A stretch of DNA of 46,047 nucleotides from Bacillota bacterium. Its GTDB lineage: Bacteria > Bacillota > Clostridia > Peptostreptococcales > Anaerovoracaceae. A program made the translations under genes and the position numbers. Of the stretch, positions 1 through 7,256 are shown piece after piece. The stretch is from the NCBI GenBank assembly GCA_017443515.1, contig JAFRXM010000026.1, forward strand, positions 1-46,047. The letters are read 5' to 3'. Each line of letters starts with the position of its first letter. Within the stretch, counting starts at the first letter, position 1. The notes beneath the pieces are model-generated. The model made no database searches. It saw only the letters and a program-made list of their open reading frames with translations, and had not been told where the DNA came from.

Positions 1-112
1 CAGGCATTTTTCCTCCTGTCTGCAGGAGGATACACCTCTATTATCTCATATTTCTTTGCTAAACTAACTTCTGAATCTCTACCGGTAAAACAGAATTTCA
101 AAATTCAATTAA
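1..112. other. Left-edge non-coding strip with a hairpin
   Basis: No gene can be supported here. An 8-bp inverted repeat (TCCTCCTG at 11-18, CAGGAGGA at 23-30) forms a hairpin. Read on the minus strand, its right half is followed by AAAA and an ATG at 7-5, so it may instead be the ribosome binding site of a gene running off the left edge. Too little of such a gene lies inside the window to tell. An in-frame TAA at 110-112 closes the transposase frame that follows. Confidence 0.3.
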
Positions 113-754
113 GGTGAGACGCGAGAGAAAAACGTTAATCATAAGCGCGTACAGCGACTGATGAATGAATACGGACTGTTTTCAAAAGTCGGCAAACGAT
201 ATGTAAGCACAACAGATTCTGAGCATGATGAGGTCATTGCGGACAACCTGTTGGACAGGAATTTCAAGGCAAACAAGCCTAATGAAAAGATGGTAAGCGA
301 CACAACAGTAGTAGCAACTAAGCAGGGGGATCTGTATGCAGCAGGAATACTGGACTTGTATGGGCGTATGCCGGTGGGGCTTGCAATGGGTCTGAAAAAC
401 GACAGATTTCTTACCATGGATGCTCTAAACGACATGACATCCAGAGGCCTTGGCGGTCAAGGATGCATAATGCACTCGGACAGAGGATCCACATACGCAT
501 CAAAAGACTACAGAAAACTGCTAAGCAAAAATGGCCTTTTATGCAGCATGAGCAGTAAAGGTGACTGCTGGGATAATGCTCCCATGGAGAGCTTCTGGGG
601 CAAAATGAAATCCGAGTGGCTTAAAGAAAAGTATGACACAGTTGAAGAAGCCAAAAGAGATATATACGAATATGTGTGGCATTTCTATCCAAGAGAACGG
701 CCGCACGCAGCTAATGGATATCTTACTCCGCTCAAATACTACGAGCAAGGCTAG
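113..754 (+). pseudogene. IS3-family transposase (OrfB), truncated at the 5' end
   Basis: This is the C-terminal part of an IS3/IS150-group DDE transposase, the enzyme that cuts and joins insertion-sequence ends. The open frame starts after a TAA at 110-112 and reads through NVNHKRVQRLMNEYGL, the end of the HTH_21 segment that precedes the catalytic core, so coding sequence extends upstream of the first ATG at 161. The rve integrase core is present with all three acidic positions: the first Asp in VSDTTVV, the second in MHSDRGS, and the Glu in DNAPMESFWG. A normal OrfB is about 270-290 residues; roughly 70-80 N-terminal residues and the upstream OrfA are missing. It is therefore a decayed copy and very probably inactive. 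It is AT-richer than the housekeeping genes downstream. Confidence 0.85.
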
Positions 755-765
755 ATAGTATATTT

Positions 766-787
766 TGACTCTACTTTTTGGGGGTCA
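766..787 (+). repeat. Right terminal inverted repeat of the IS remnant
   Basis: The segment starts TGACTCTAC and ends GGGGGTCA. The run CTTTTTGGGGGTCA is typical of IS3-family right ends. It lies 12 bp after the transposase stop, the expected position. Confidence 0.55.
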
Positions 788-803
788 GGTCAATATCTTA
801 ATT

Positions 804-935
804 TTACGCAATTCCAGATTGCCTCATTTTTGCTATTGCCTTCTCTATATCTCTTTTAGATAGTTCAGAAATCGGTTTATCTATATCTATATTTTTGAGA
901 TAAAGATGTCTTAGAGATGACAAAAGATGGCCAAC
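804..935 (-). pseudogene. Remnant of an unidentified gene (43 C-terminal codons)
   Basis: On the minus strand an open frame runs from just after a TAG at 938-936 to a TAA at 806-804. It has no start codon or ribosome binding site. The peptide is protein-like and charged: it ends with KPISELSKRDIEKAIAKM and then RQSGIA. I do not recognise the family. Its position directly beside the IS right end suggests the element's arrival or later decay removed the rest of the gene. It could also be a chance frame. Confidence 0.35.
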
Positions 936-965
936 CTATTGTTTCAAGATAAATTACAATTAAGC

Positions 966-994
966 AAGGCGGTGGGACACACTCCTACCGCCTT
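966..994. other. Inverted repeat, 8-bp stem
   Basis: AAGGCGGT at 966-973 pairs exactly with ACCGCCTT at 987-994 around a 13-nt loop. There is no good T-run on either side, so terminator function is doubtful. It may be a leftover of the mobile-element junction. Confidence 0.4.
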
Positions 995-1065
995 ATAGTT
1001 TGCCCACATCTCTACGATATCACAGATTTATTTTACAATACCGGCCACATCGCTGCAAAATGACA

Positions 1066-1102
1066 TAAAAAAGAATGACAGTGAGATCATTCACTGTCAT
1101 TC
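1066..1102 (-). terminator. Intrinsic terminator of the first sigma/anti-sigma pair
   Basis: A perfect 12-bp inverted repeat (GAATGACAGTGA at 1073-1084, TCACTGTCATTC at 1091-1102) has a 6-nt loop. Reading the minus strand it is followed by TTTTTTATG. It lies 60 bp downstream of the stop of the membrane protein ending at 1165. Confidence 0.85.
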
Positions 1103-1164
1103 CAAGTGGTTGTAGTGCTGATCAGGAATCCAGTGGTGCGCAGCCCGACAACTGTTGATATATA

Positions 1165-2079
1165 TTACCTGTTCAGATCTATTATCTCTTTTACATATCC
1201 GAGCAGCTCGGATTTGCTTAGATAATTATACTCTCTGACCCATTTTTCATTTGCTTTATGTATCAGATTGCCATCCTTATCATAGCTTTCGGATTTGTTT
1301 TCAAGACTGCCTGGAGATACGAAGCTGATATAGAAATAGCACTTTTTTTCCGGATCATAAAAGTGGGCGCCGGCATCTGAACAGTATTCCGGCTCGCTAT
1401 TCTTGTTATGACGCATTACGTCATATAGCCAGACCGTTGCACCTCTATACTCGATCTCTTCAACATTTTCGTAGCTTACCGTTGCATCTTCATTATCGAT
1501 AAGAACCCCATAAGGTATCCACTTTTTTGTCTCACCGTCATATCCGGCAAATCGCTCCCAGTCCTTTGTGCTGAACCCCATTGATGAGCCAACGCCGACA
1601 TATATGCTCTGACTGGTGTGACTGCCGCTGAATCCTGCGGGATCCTCATACGGCCCCCGGTCGTGCCAGACAATATCAAAAGCTTTTTCATAGCGCACAG
1701 TATAGCTTTTATAGACAGGGTCGAGTATGCTTTTGATGTCAAAAACGCCCTGAGACACCCAATTATTACATGAAACACTATCCTGTTTAAACTCTCCAAT
1801 CATCTCAGGCAGATCGATTCCGAGATCTTTTACGGCAGAAATATCTCCCGGAGTAACAGCAATGCTCATTTTTCCTGTAAATGCCATAACAGATACAGTT
1901 GCAACGACCAGACATGCCGCAACGATTGCCGCCCTGCGCCATCTGCGTCTGTTCCAGGTCTTTATGGGCTTGGCGGTGCCCTGAGGGGCGTCCAGTTCTT
2001 TTATAAACTCTTCTCTATAAGCTGCAAGCTCCCCGCCGTTGGGGACTGCGTTTTTATATGCGGTCTTTATTCTATTCAT
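1165..2079 (-). CDS. Membrane-anchored anti-sigma-like protein
   Basis: Probable partner and regulator of the ECF sigma factor encoded immediately upstream, whose frame it overlaps by 8 bp. The protein has a basic cytoplasmic N-terminus of about 48 residues, one membrane segment near 49-68 (AAIVAACLVVATVSVMAF) and a roughly 235-residue extracellular domain rich in aromatic residues that I do not recognise. This topology fits anti-sigma factors of the Clostridia type (DUF4179-like), but no zinc-binding ZAS motif is visible. I chose ATG at 2079 because GGAGG sits 6 nt upstream; the earlier ATG at 2085 abuts that GGAGG. Translation is probably coupled to the sigma gene. The signal sensed is unknown. 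Confidence 0.65.
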   Translation of the reverse strand: MNRIKTAYKNAVPNGGELAAYREEFIKELDAPQGTAKPIKTWNRRRWRRAAIVAACLVVATVSVMAFTGKMSIAVTPGDISAVKDLGIDLPEMIGEFKQDSVSCNNWVSQGVFDIKSILDPVYKSYTVRYEKAFDIVWHDRGPYEDPAGFSGSHTSQSIYVGVGSSMGFSTKDWERFAGYDGETKKWIPYGVLIDNEDATVSYENVEEIEYRGATVWLYDVMRHNKNSEPEYCSDAGAHFYDPEKKCYFYISFVSPGSLENKSESYDKDGNLIHKANEKWVREYNYLSKSELLGYVKEIIDLNR

Positions 2080-2527
2080 CTTCATCCTCCAGTATCGTCC
2101 TGAGCTTTTTCCTTGCTCTCGAAAGCCGCATGGATACTCCGGATGCAGTGTTCCCGAGGATCTGTCCGATCTCCTTTACCGAATATCCGTCAAAATAGTA
2201 AAGCTGAATGACGGCCCTGTCCTCCGGCTTAAGCCCCGAAAGAAGTTCCCAGACTTCCCTGTCTGTTTCTTCAAAGGCCATGTCCTCCGGAAGCTCTTCT
2301 GTCGGACGAGATCTCCTGAGCATATCCCTACATTCGTTCGCCGTAACCTTCAGAAGCCACATCTTCTCTTTCCCCGGGATAAGAACGACGTTAGACCTCA
2401 TCAGTTTGACGAAAACATCCTGAGCCGCGTCCATGGAGTCCTCTTTATTTTTAAGGTAGGAAAACGCCAGACGCTGAACGTCCGGGAAGAATTCATCATA
2501 GAGTTCTATCAACTTTTTCTTTTCCAA
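2072..2527 (-). CDS. ECF-family RNA polymerase sigma factor
   Basis: A 151-residue extracytoplasmic-function sigma factor. Region 2 covers about residues 8-75 (LYDEFFPDVQRLAFSYLKNK, then DAAQDVFVKLM) and binds core polymerase and the -10 element. Region 4 is at about 95-148 with helix-turn-helix GYSVKEIGQILGNTASGVSM followed by RLSRARKKLR, and binds the -35. The start is TTG at 2527 with GAGGT 7 nt upstream; no better ATG fits the family's N-terminus. It lies upstream of and overlaps its presumed anti-sigma gene. By analogy with the family it probably transcribes its own operon, but no promoter could be assigned with confidence in the AT-rich upstream 110 bp. Confidence 0.9.
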   Translation of the reverse strand: MEKKKLIELYDEFFPDVQRLAFSYLKNKEDSMDAAQDVFVKLMRSNVVLIPGKEKMWLLKVTANECRDMLRRSRPTEELPEDMAFEETDREVWELLSGLKPEDRAVIQLYYFDGYSVKEIGQILGNTASGVSMRLSRARKKLRTILEDEDE

Positions 2528-2636
2528 AAGATGACCTCGCTTGGATGCTTTTTTAAGGCTTTCACTTATATAACGAATGAGAAGGGTGAAATATCACATA
2601 TTACTTTATATTTTACAACAGATTCTTAGAATAAAG

Positions 2637-2673
2637 AACAAAAAGGCCGGAACTCATTGGAATTCCGGCCTTT
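2637..2673 (-). terminator. Intrinsic terminator of the second sigma/anti-sigma pair
   Basis: An 11-bp perfect inverted repeat (AAAGGCCGGAA at 2642-2652, TTCCGGCCTTT at 2663-2673) is followed on the minus strand by TTTTTGTTC. It lies 20 bp past the stop of the gene ending at 2695 and insulates the two regulatory pairs. Confidence 0.88.
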
Positions 2674-2694
2674 GATCTTCTGGTGCTATTGTGT

Positions 2695-3660
2695 TCAAAA
2701 GCTTTCTGCCCAGGTATCGAATATCCTGTTCGCTTCGTCGATGTCCTCCCACGGGCTCGAGATCTCTATCCTGTAGACGCAGAGGTTCTTTACCAAAAGG
2801 CCTCTTATCTCATAAACATCCGGTTTGCCGTTTTCCCTGTAAACCCGGCTGTAGACCCATCCGTCCCGGATTCCGGTCTTGTAGATCTTGCCGCCGTTGT
2901 AGCCGTTGGCGTTCGTAAATGTCTCCACCGCAAATGTTCCATCGTCACAGACCGCCTCGCCGCCCACTTCACAGACGCTGTCGCTCCAATTTACTTCAGC
3001 AGAGATCTTTACTTTCACTTCTTCATCGATGCTCTCCGCAGAAAAACCGCATCCAACTCTTGATCTTTCTCCCAAAGCGGTGTTCTCCAGCATTCCTCCG
3101 TACGCAACGGTGGCCAGAATCTTTTCATAGGGGAAATACTGCACTTCAAAGTACTTGCAGCCTATGTAATCTATTGCAGCGTCCTGGCTGTCGAACTGCA
3201 CAGTCCCTTCAACCAGATAATAATCGTCGTAAACTTTTTCCATACTGCCGTCCGGTTGCTCAGCTAAATACCAGTGCGGCTCTCCGTTCTCCTTTTCTTC
3301 CTTGATGAGCTTTTTTACATCTTCCTTGATCTGCCCCCTGAGGCTCCGCTGTTTTACGGGTTCGAGCTGTGTTTGGAGACCAAGCATATTGACTTCTTTT
3401 CCGAAAGCGATAGCCTTGCTTGTTGACCCCCACACTTCATTGGCGTTGAAAAACCTGATGGGAGCAGTGAATATGCCCGAAGCAAAACCGGCTGCCAGCA
3501 CGAATATCAGCACAGCCGCTACGATCGCTACCATCTGTCTGCGGCCAAGCCTGGATCTCCTTGCGCCGGAGGAAATGATCGCCGGGGTTTCGGCCATAGC
3601 CTCAATAAGAAGGTCGTCATCTAAAGTGTTCATCGCGTTGATGAACTTGTCTTCTGTCAT
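2695..3660 (-). CDS. Membrane-anchored anti-sigma-like protein
   Basis: A 321-residue protein, the presumed regulator of the ECF sigma factor whose stop codon it overlaps (ATGA at 3660-3657). A cytoplasmic N-terminus of about 40 residues with a basic patch (RRSRLGRRQ) is followed by one membrane segment at about 43-66 (MVAIVAAVLIFVLAAGF) and a long extracellular domain. The outer domain is acidic, with several Lys-Glu-rich stretches and Tyr/Trp near the C-terminus, and is unlike the outer domain of the pair encoded at 1165-2527. The stop-start overlap implies translational coupling and near-equal amounts of sigma and regulator. No enzyme motif was seen. The anti-sigma role is inferred from topology and gene order. 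Confidence 0.65.
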   Translation of the reverse strand: MTEDKFINAMNTLDDDLLIEAMAETPAIISSGARRSRLGRRQMVAIVAAVLIFVLAAGFASGIFTAPIRFFNANEVWGSTSKAIAFGKEVNMLGLQTQLEPVKQRSLRGQIKEDVKKLIKEEKENGEPHWYLAEQPDGSMEKVYDDYYLVEGTVQFDSQDAAIDYIGCKYFEVQYFPYEKILATVAYGGMLENTALGERSRVGCGFSAESIDEEVKVKISAEVNWSDSVCEVGGEAVCDDGTFAVETFTNANGYNGGKIYKTGIRDGWVYSRVYRENGKPDVYEIRGLLVKNLCVYRIEISSPWEDIDEANRIFDTWAESF

Positions 3661-4226
3661 AATTCGAAACCCTCCTTTATCAGGAGCTTTCTGAGTTCCT
3701 TGCGCATACGGTGGAGCATTACCTTGACATTGCTTTCGGACAGACCGACGCTTTCAGCGATCTCCCTTGTGGTCATAAACAACCAGTATCGCTTTGTAAA
3801 TACGATCCGCTCCATCCGGCTCTTTGAGCGCAGGAAGCTGCTGATAGCCTGCGAAAGCACCATGTTGTCCGCCACCTCGTCCGCAATGTCCCTGCCGCTC
3901 GACATTTCGCGGATCTCATCGAGTACGAGCTCCGCCTGGCCCGAACCGCGCTTGCCTGCAGTAAGGCTGCGCCACTTGCTGACCGCAATATTGCGCGTCA
4001 CCCTGGCAAGGAACAGCTTTAGTACCTGCGGCCTTGCAGGTGGTATGGCGTTCCACGCAGCAAGCAGCACATCGTTGACGCACTCCTGACAGTCCTGTTC
4101 ATCGGAGAGAATATTGCCTGCAACAGTCAACAGATATCTGCCGTATTTGGCTTCCGTTTGCCGGACCGCATCCTCTGAACGTTCCCAGAAAAGCTCTATT
4201 ATTTTTTCATCTTCTATAGTGTTCAT
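3657..4226 (-). CDS. ECF-family RNA polymerase sigma factor
   Basis: A 189-residue ECF sigma factor. Region 2 is at about 15-85, including KYGRYLLTVAGNILSDEQDC and ECVNDVLLAAWN; region 4 is at about 130-185, with TTREIAESVGLSESNVKVML forming the -35-binding helix-turn-helix and HRMRKELRKLL following. The frame stays open well upstream, but ATG at 4226 starts the family-typical N-terminus and has AAAGG about 10 nt upstream, so the longer version is rejected. The stop overlaps the start of the anti-sigma gene. Together with the 2072-2527 gene it makes two unrelated ECF signalling pairs side by side. Confidence 0.88.
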   Translation of the reverse strand: MNTIEDEKIIELFWERSEDAVRQTEAKYGRYLLTVAGNILSDEQDCQECVNDVLLAAWNAIPPARPQVLKLFLARVTRNIAVSKWRSLTAGKRGSGQAELVLDEIREMSSGRDIADEVADNMVLSQAISSFLRSKSRMERIVFTKRYWLFMTTREIAESVGLSESNVKVMLHRMRKELRKLLIKEGFEL

Positions 4227-4389
4227 TCTGAAAAGCCTTTCACCATAGTATTCGCTTTTTCTCCGGCGAACGTTACAAATAGAACCATGTTTCCGAATTA
4301 GTTTTTTTATTTTACTATATGGACCGAACTGCAGCAAATGTACAAATACAAGGAATGATAGAAAGCTACCTTTTTTTTTGTATAAAACA

Positions 4390-4416
4390 GACCACATCTC
4401 TACGATAGATGTGGTC
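4390..4416 (-). terminator. Hairpin downstream of the lipoprotein gene
   Basis: A perfect 10-bp stem (GACCACATCT at 4390-4399, AGATGTGGTC at 4407-4416) has a 7-nt loop. On the minus strand it is followed by TGTTTTATAC, a modest U-tract, and lies 64 bp after the stop at 4480. The left arm plus loop is duplicated at 1004-1018, so it may belong to a dispersed element rather than being a dedicated terminator. The remaining gap to 4226 is AT-rich and shows nothing else certain. Confidence 0.5.
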
Positions 4417-4479
4417 AGTTCATGTTTTAAGCCTAACAGCAATATGTTTTTGTTGTTCCAGATGGATATTGAGTTCATT

Positions 4480-4962
4480 TTACTTTTCCCCGACTGTAAA
4501 CTCTGCAAATGCGTAGAAAGTCTCTCCGTCACGCGAGAACGCCTCACCCTTCTGGTATGGTTTTACGATGCGGTATTCTCCGGGCTCGAGTTTTCCATAT
4601 AACTGACTCCAGTTAACATCAAAAGTATAATTGTCTCCTGCGGGAGCTTGGAACAACACGAGGTTCACATTATGGTCTATCTGCTCTTTAACATCTTTCC
4701 AGCCATTATTCGTTTTCTTTTGAATATAATAATCTTCACCAAATGATATTTTCAGGTTCCCGTTATTCTTTACTATGATCTTCGCGGAATCAGCCTCCGA
4801 AGAAACGATTGCCTCCAGAGATATCTTGTTGTCGGTATGGTCCAGATCACGCCCGTCTGAAGAATTGCCTGCTGGGTTTTTCCCACATGATGCAAAGACA
4901 AGGATCAGTGCTGCAACTATAAGGACAATCTGCAGCAGTCTTAAATATGAAAACCTTTTCAT
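4480..4962 (-). CDS. Lipoprotein with bacterial Ig-like domain
   Basis: A 160-residue secreted lipoprotein. The signal peptide has a basic start (MKRFSYLR), a hydrophobic core and a lipobox ending FASC, so the mature protein should be lipid-anchored at Cys26 on the outer face of the membrane. Residues about 45-158 match the Big_14-type Ig-like fold found in many Clostridia lipoproteins: NNGNLKISFGEDYYIQK in the middle and YGKLEPGEYRIVKPY near the end. The start is the ATG at 4962, with AGGAGG 6 nt upstream; the in-frame GTG at 4965 is too close to that site. Function beyond surface display is unknown. It is a single-gene unit with its own promoter. Confidence 0.8.
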   Translation of the reverse strand: MKRFSYLRLLQIVLIVAALILVFASCGKNPAGNSSDGRDLDHTDNKISLEAIVSSEADSAKIIVKNNGNLKISFGEDYYIQKKTNNGWKDVKEQIDHNVNLVLFQAPAGDNYTFDVNWSQLYGKLEPGEYRIVKPYQKGEAFSRDGETFYAFAEFTVGEK

Positions 4963-5053
4963 CACAGTCCTCCTTTGTTTCTCAATATAGTTTCTTTTTC
5001 TATATATAACAGACGGAAAAGTATAGTTAAGGTTTCTAAAATATAAGGTGTGT

Positions 5054-5082
5054 ATTATACCACAGTCCTATAAGATCCGCAA
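5054..5082 (-). promoter_or_regulatory. Sigma-A-type promoter for the lipoprotein gene
   Basis: On the minus strand TTGCGG (5082-5077) and TATAAT (5059-5054) are separated by 17 bp. The perfect -10 and correct spacing support it; the -35 matches 4 of 6 consensus bases. Confidence 0.55.
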
Positions 5083-5104
5083 AATCATCGTCCGCTTCTT
5101 AAAG

Positions 5105-5141
5105 AAAGCAAAAGGCTTGAAACATCAGGGTTTCAAGCCTT
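5105..5141 (-). terminator. Intrinsic terminator of the tRNA-Thr gene
   Basis: AAGGCTTGAAA at 5112-5122 pairs exactly with TTTCAAGCCTT at 5131-5141. On the minus strand it is followed by TTGCTTTCTTT. The stem begins 3 bp after the encoded CCA end of the tRNA. Confidence 0.85.
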
Positions 5142-5143
5142 AG

Positions 5144-5219
<76 letters not shown>

Positions 5220-5257
5220 ATATGAAGTGTTGGCGCCGCTTTTCTGCGACGCCAATT

Positions 5258-5286
5258 ATTATACTTGCAGGTGCGCTTAATGTCAA
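5258..5286 (-). promoter_or_regulatory. Consensus sigma-A promoter of tRNA-Thr
   Basis: On the minus strand TTGACA (5286-5281) and TATAAT (5263-5258) are perfect consensus hexamers with a 17-bp spacer, as expected for a stable-RNA gene. It lies in the gap between sigH and the tRNA. Confidence 0.88.
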
Positions 5287-5320
5287 ATACTTTTTTGAGG
5301 CTGCTGCCGTCCTGCGGCTG

Positions 5321-5929
5321 TTATTTCAGATCCTGCAGTTTTGCGCGTATGCGCTGGATGGCATTGTCGATCTGCTTGGGTGTTTTACCCGTCAAATCGG
5401 CTATCTCGCGGTAGTTTTTGCCCTGGGTGAGGTATTTTATCGTAGCGTGCTCAAGTTTGCTGAAAGAGACGTTTTTCTGCCCCATGATGATGTTCAGAAG
5501 CTCGGTCTTTACAGCTACCTCGGCGGGGTCCGAAGCCTCGCCCGCGGGAATGACGTCGGCAAGCGTGGATGCGTCCGCTGCGTTTCCTGCGACAGGCTGG
5601 TCGAGCGAGATCGCGTCGTTGAGCGGGCTGTGCTTTTCGCGTGTAGCGCTGCGGACTGCGGAGATGATCTGGCGCGTAACGCATACGTAAGCAAAGTTGG
5701 AGAAGGTACCGGCCGCTGCTTTGTAGCCCCTGATAGCCTTTACGAGGCCTATCATGCCTTCCTGAACTACGTCGTCGCGGTCGCCGCCGACTATATAATA
5801 GATAGCGGACCTGGAAAGTACCATTTCCTTGTACTTTGTGAGAAGGAGCTCCTCAGCGCCTACGTCGCCTTTTTGCGCCAGTTCCACGAGCTGCTCGTCT
5901 GTGAGTGCGTTGTACTTGTTTTCAGCCAT
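5321..5929 (-). CDS. sigH: RNA polymerase sporulation sigma factor SigH
   Basis: A 202-residue sigma-70-family protein matching sigma-H (Spo0H), which directs early-sporulation and transition-state genes in Bacillota; the family is usually about 210-220 residues. Region 2 is at about 20-95, with GDVGAEELLLTKYKEMVLS and DDVVQEGMIGLVKAIRGY; the polymerase-binding SNFAYVCVTRQIISAVR follows. Region 4 is at about 150-198, with LEHATIKYLTQGKNYREIAD and a helix-turn-helix ending KQIDNAIQRIRAKL. Gene order is the classic one: sigH closes the radA-to-sigH block after rlmB, as in B. subtilis. The usual yacP gene between rlmB and sigH is missing; the two genes are only 16 bp apart. Its presence implies at least an ancestral sporulation capacity. 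Confidence 0.93.
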   Translation of the reverse strand: MAENKYNALTDEQLVELAQKGDVGAEELLLTKYKEMVLSRSAIYYIVGGDRDDVVQEGMIGLVKAIRGYKAAAGTFSNFAYVCVTRQIISAVRSATREKHSPLNDAISLDQPVAGNAADASTLADVIPAGEASDPAEVAVKTELLNIIMGQKNVSFSKLEHATIKYLTQGKNYREIADLTGKTPKQIDNAIQRIRAKLQDLK

Positions 5930-5945
5930 TTTATACTCTCCTTAT

Positions 5946-6830
5946 CTATCTGGATGCAGCTCTCTGCCTTGCCGCCTCGAACAGCACTATGGCTGCCGCG
6001 TTGGAAGCGTTGAGCGAATTGACGTGCCCCTTCATGGGGATGGATACTATGTAGTCGCTCTTTTCGCGGACCACTCTGGAGACTCCGCTGCCTTCGCCTC
6101 CTATGACAAGCGCCAGCGGGCCCTTAAGATCCGCGGTGCTGTAGGGCTGACCGTCCATGTCCACGGATGCTATCCAAAGGCCTTTGGACTTGAGCAGCTC
6201 TATGCAGCGCGAAAGGTTTCCGACCTTGGCTACGGGAACGTATTCTATAGCCCCTGCCGAGGCTTTTGCGACTGTTTCGGTAAGCGTTACGGAGCGCCTT
6301 GAAGGGATGATGACACCGTGCGCCCCGGCCGCGTCCGCCGAACGCAGCACAGCGCCCAGGTTATGCGGGTCCTCGAGCTCATCCAGTATTATTACCAGAG
6401 GGTCCTCGTGCTTTGCTTTTGCGGAGGCGAGTATATCCTCCACGCCTACGTAGTGGTGCGCCGCAACGTATGCCGCTATGCCCTGGTGCGCCTTTCCTGG
6501 TACCAGCTTGTCCAGTACGAGCTTATCCACGTACTGGACCACCAGGCCCTGCTCCCTGGCAAGGCTTGCGATGCTGCGGGCCGAACCTTCGGCGTCCTTT
6601 TGCATGAGGATCTTATCTACCGGACGGCCTGCTTTTATTGCTTCAGTTACAGGATTGCGGCCTATGAGGAGGTTTGGATTCTCCTCAGGTCTAGCCGGCA
6701 TCTTTTTTGGAGCGTAGGCTTCCGCAGCCTTAGAGCCTCTGCCGGCGCCCTGCGCTGTCCTGCCGCGCCTTGCAGTAGCCTCTGTCTTTTCGTATTTCGG
6801 CCCTGTTCTGGGGTTGTTTCTTTTAGGCAT
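5946..6830 (-). CDS. rlmB: 23S rRNA (guanosine-2'-O-)-methyltransferase RlmB
   Basis: A 294-residue SPOUT-class methyltransferase of the TrmH/RlmB family, predicted to methylate the 2'-O of G2251 in 23S rRNA using S-adenosylmethionine. A basic, low-complexity N-terminal extension (about 1-50) precedes the substrate-binding domain (about 50-125, LLIGRNPVTEAIKAGRPVDK). The knotted catalytic domain carries all three motifs: DPHNLGAVLRSADAAGAHG with the catalytic Arg, IGGEGSGVS, and IPMKGHVNSLNASNAAAIV. Its start overlaps the mrnC stop by 8 bp, with GGAGA about 8 nt upstream, so translation is likely coupled. Confidence 0.93.
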   Translation of the reverse strand: MPKRNNPRTGPKYEKTEATARRGRTAQGAGRGSKAAEAYAPKKMPARPEENPNLLIGRNPVTEAIKAGRPVDKILMQKDAEGSARSIASLAREQGLVVQYVDKLVLDKLVPGKAHQGIAAYVAAHHYVGVEDILASAKAKHEDPLVIILDELEDPHNLGAVLRSADAAGAHGVIIPSRRSVTLTETVAKASAGAIEYVPVAKVGNLSRCIELLKSKGLWIASVDMDGQPYSTADLKGPLALVIGGEGSGVSRVVREKSDYIVSIPMKGHVNSLNASNAAAIVLFEAARQRAASR

Positions 6831-7218
6831 TTTCTGTTATCTCCATGGCTCTTTTGATAACTTCTTCGAGCCTTTCATCGCGTCCGGAAAGTTTAAGGAA
6901 TCCGAGCAGCGCCTCAAAAGCCGTGGCCCACTTGTAAGTCAGTGGGTCAGCGTTTTTAGGCTTTGTAGCTATCTTATGGTTGTGGGCGCGCCTGGAAAGA
7001 GCCTCCTCTTCTTCCGAAAGGAAGCCTTCTTCCATCATTTTTTTAATGACTGCCGCCTGAGCCTCGGCCCTGACGTAGCGCACGCCTGCCCTGTGGAGCT
7101 TGTCCGCCCCTATGGCCGCGCCGCGCTCCAGCACGCGCTCCCTTACTGAAAGCTCGTATATGGCGTCGCCAAGGTAGGCTAGCGCCAGCACATCCATCTG
7201 TCTAGGCTCTGTCTGCAT
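6823..7218 (-). CDS. mrnC: Mini-ribonuclease III (23S rRNA maturation)
   Basis: A 131-residue RNase III-like catalytic domain without a double-stranded-RNA-binding domain, the hallmark of Mini-III, which trims the ends of 23S precursor rRNA in Gram-positive bacteria. The signature is at residues 9-22: DVLALAYLGDAIYE, containing the catalytic acidic residues. The conserved ATKPKNADPLTYKWATAFEALLG follows, with the second catalytic Glu in FEALLG. It sits between cysS and rlmB exactly as in B. subtilis and overlaps rlmB by 8 bp. Confidence 0.92.
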   Translation of the reverse strand: MQTEPRQMDVLALAYLGDAIYELSVRERVLERGAAIGADKLHRAGVRYVRAEAQAAVIKKMMEEGFLSEEEEALSRRAHNHKIATKPKNADPLTYKWATAFEALLGFLKLSGRDERLEEVIKRAMEITENA

Positions 7219-7256
7219 TGTTGAAAAGATCCCTTAAATAGCCGCTTTTTACAGGC

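Larger units (their letters stand above)
113..787 (+). mobile_element. IS3/IS150-type insertion sequence remnant
   Basis: The remnant has the transposase C-terminus and an intact-looking right end. After the transposase stop at 754, bases 766-787 carry the sequence ending TTTTTGGGGGTCA, which resembles the terminal inverted repeat of IS150-like elements (TGACCCCCAAAAA at the opposite end). No matching left end is visible in the window, and the transposase lacks its N-terminus, so the element is truncated or continues left in a rearranged form. No target-site duplication can be defined. Confidence 0.7.
755..1164. other. 410-bp gap without an intact gene
   Basis: Contents in order: the IS right end, a 43-codon gene remnant on the minus strand, an 8-bp stem hairpin (966-973 with 987-994), a 15-bp sequence shared with a hairpin near 4.4 kb (1004-1018), and a strong minus-strand terminator (1066-1102). 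The rest is AT-rich with nothing recognisable. Confidence 0.6.

Noticed and set aside
1-30. Gene starting at the left edge on the minus strand
   Set aside because: AGGAGG followed by AAAA and ATG is suggestive, but only two codons are inside the window, and the same bases form a perfect hairpin.
4227-4547. Longer N-terminus for the second ECF sigma factor
   Set aside because: The extra 107 codons do not resemble a sigma factor, are AT-rich and run across the hairpin at 4390-4416; the family start is ATG 4226.
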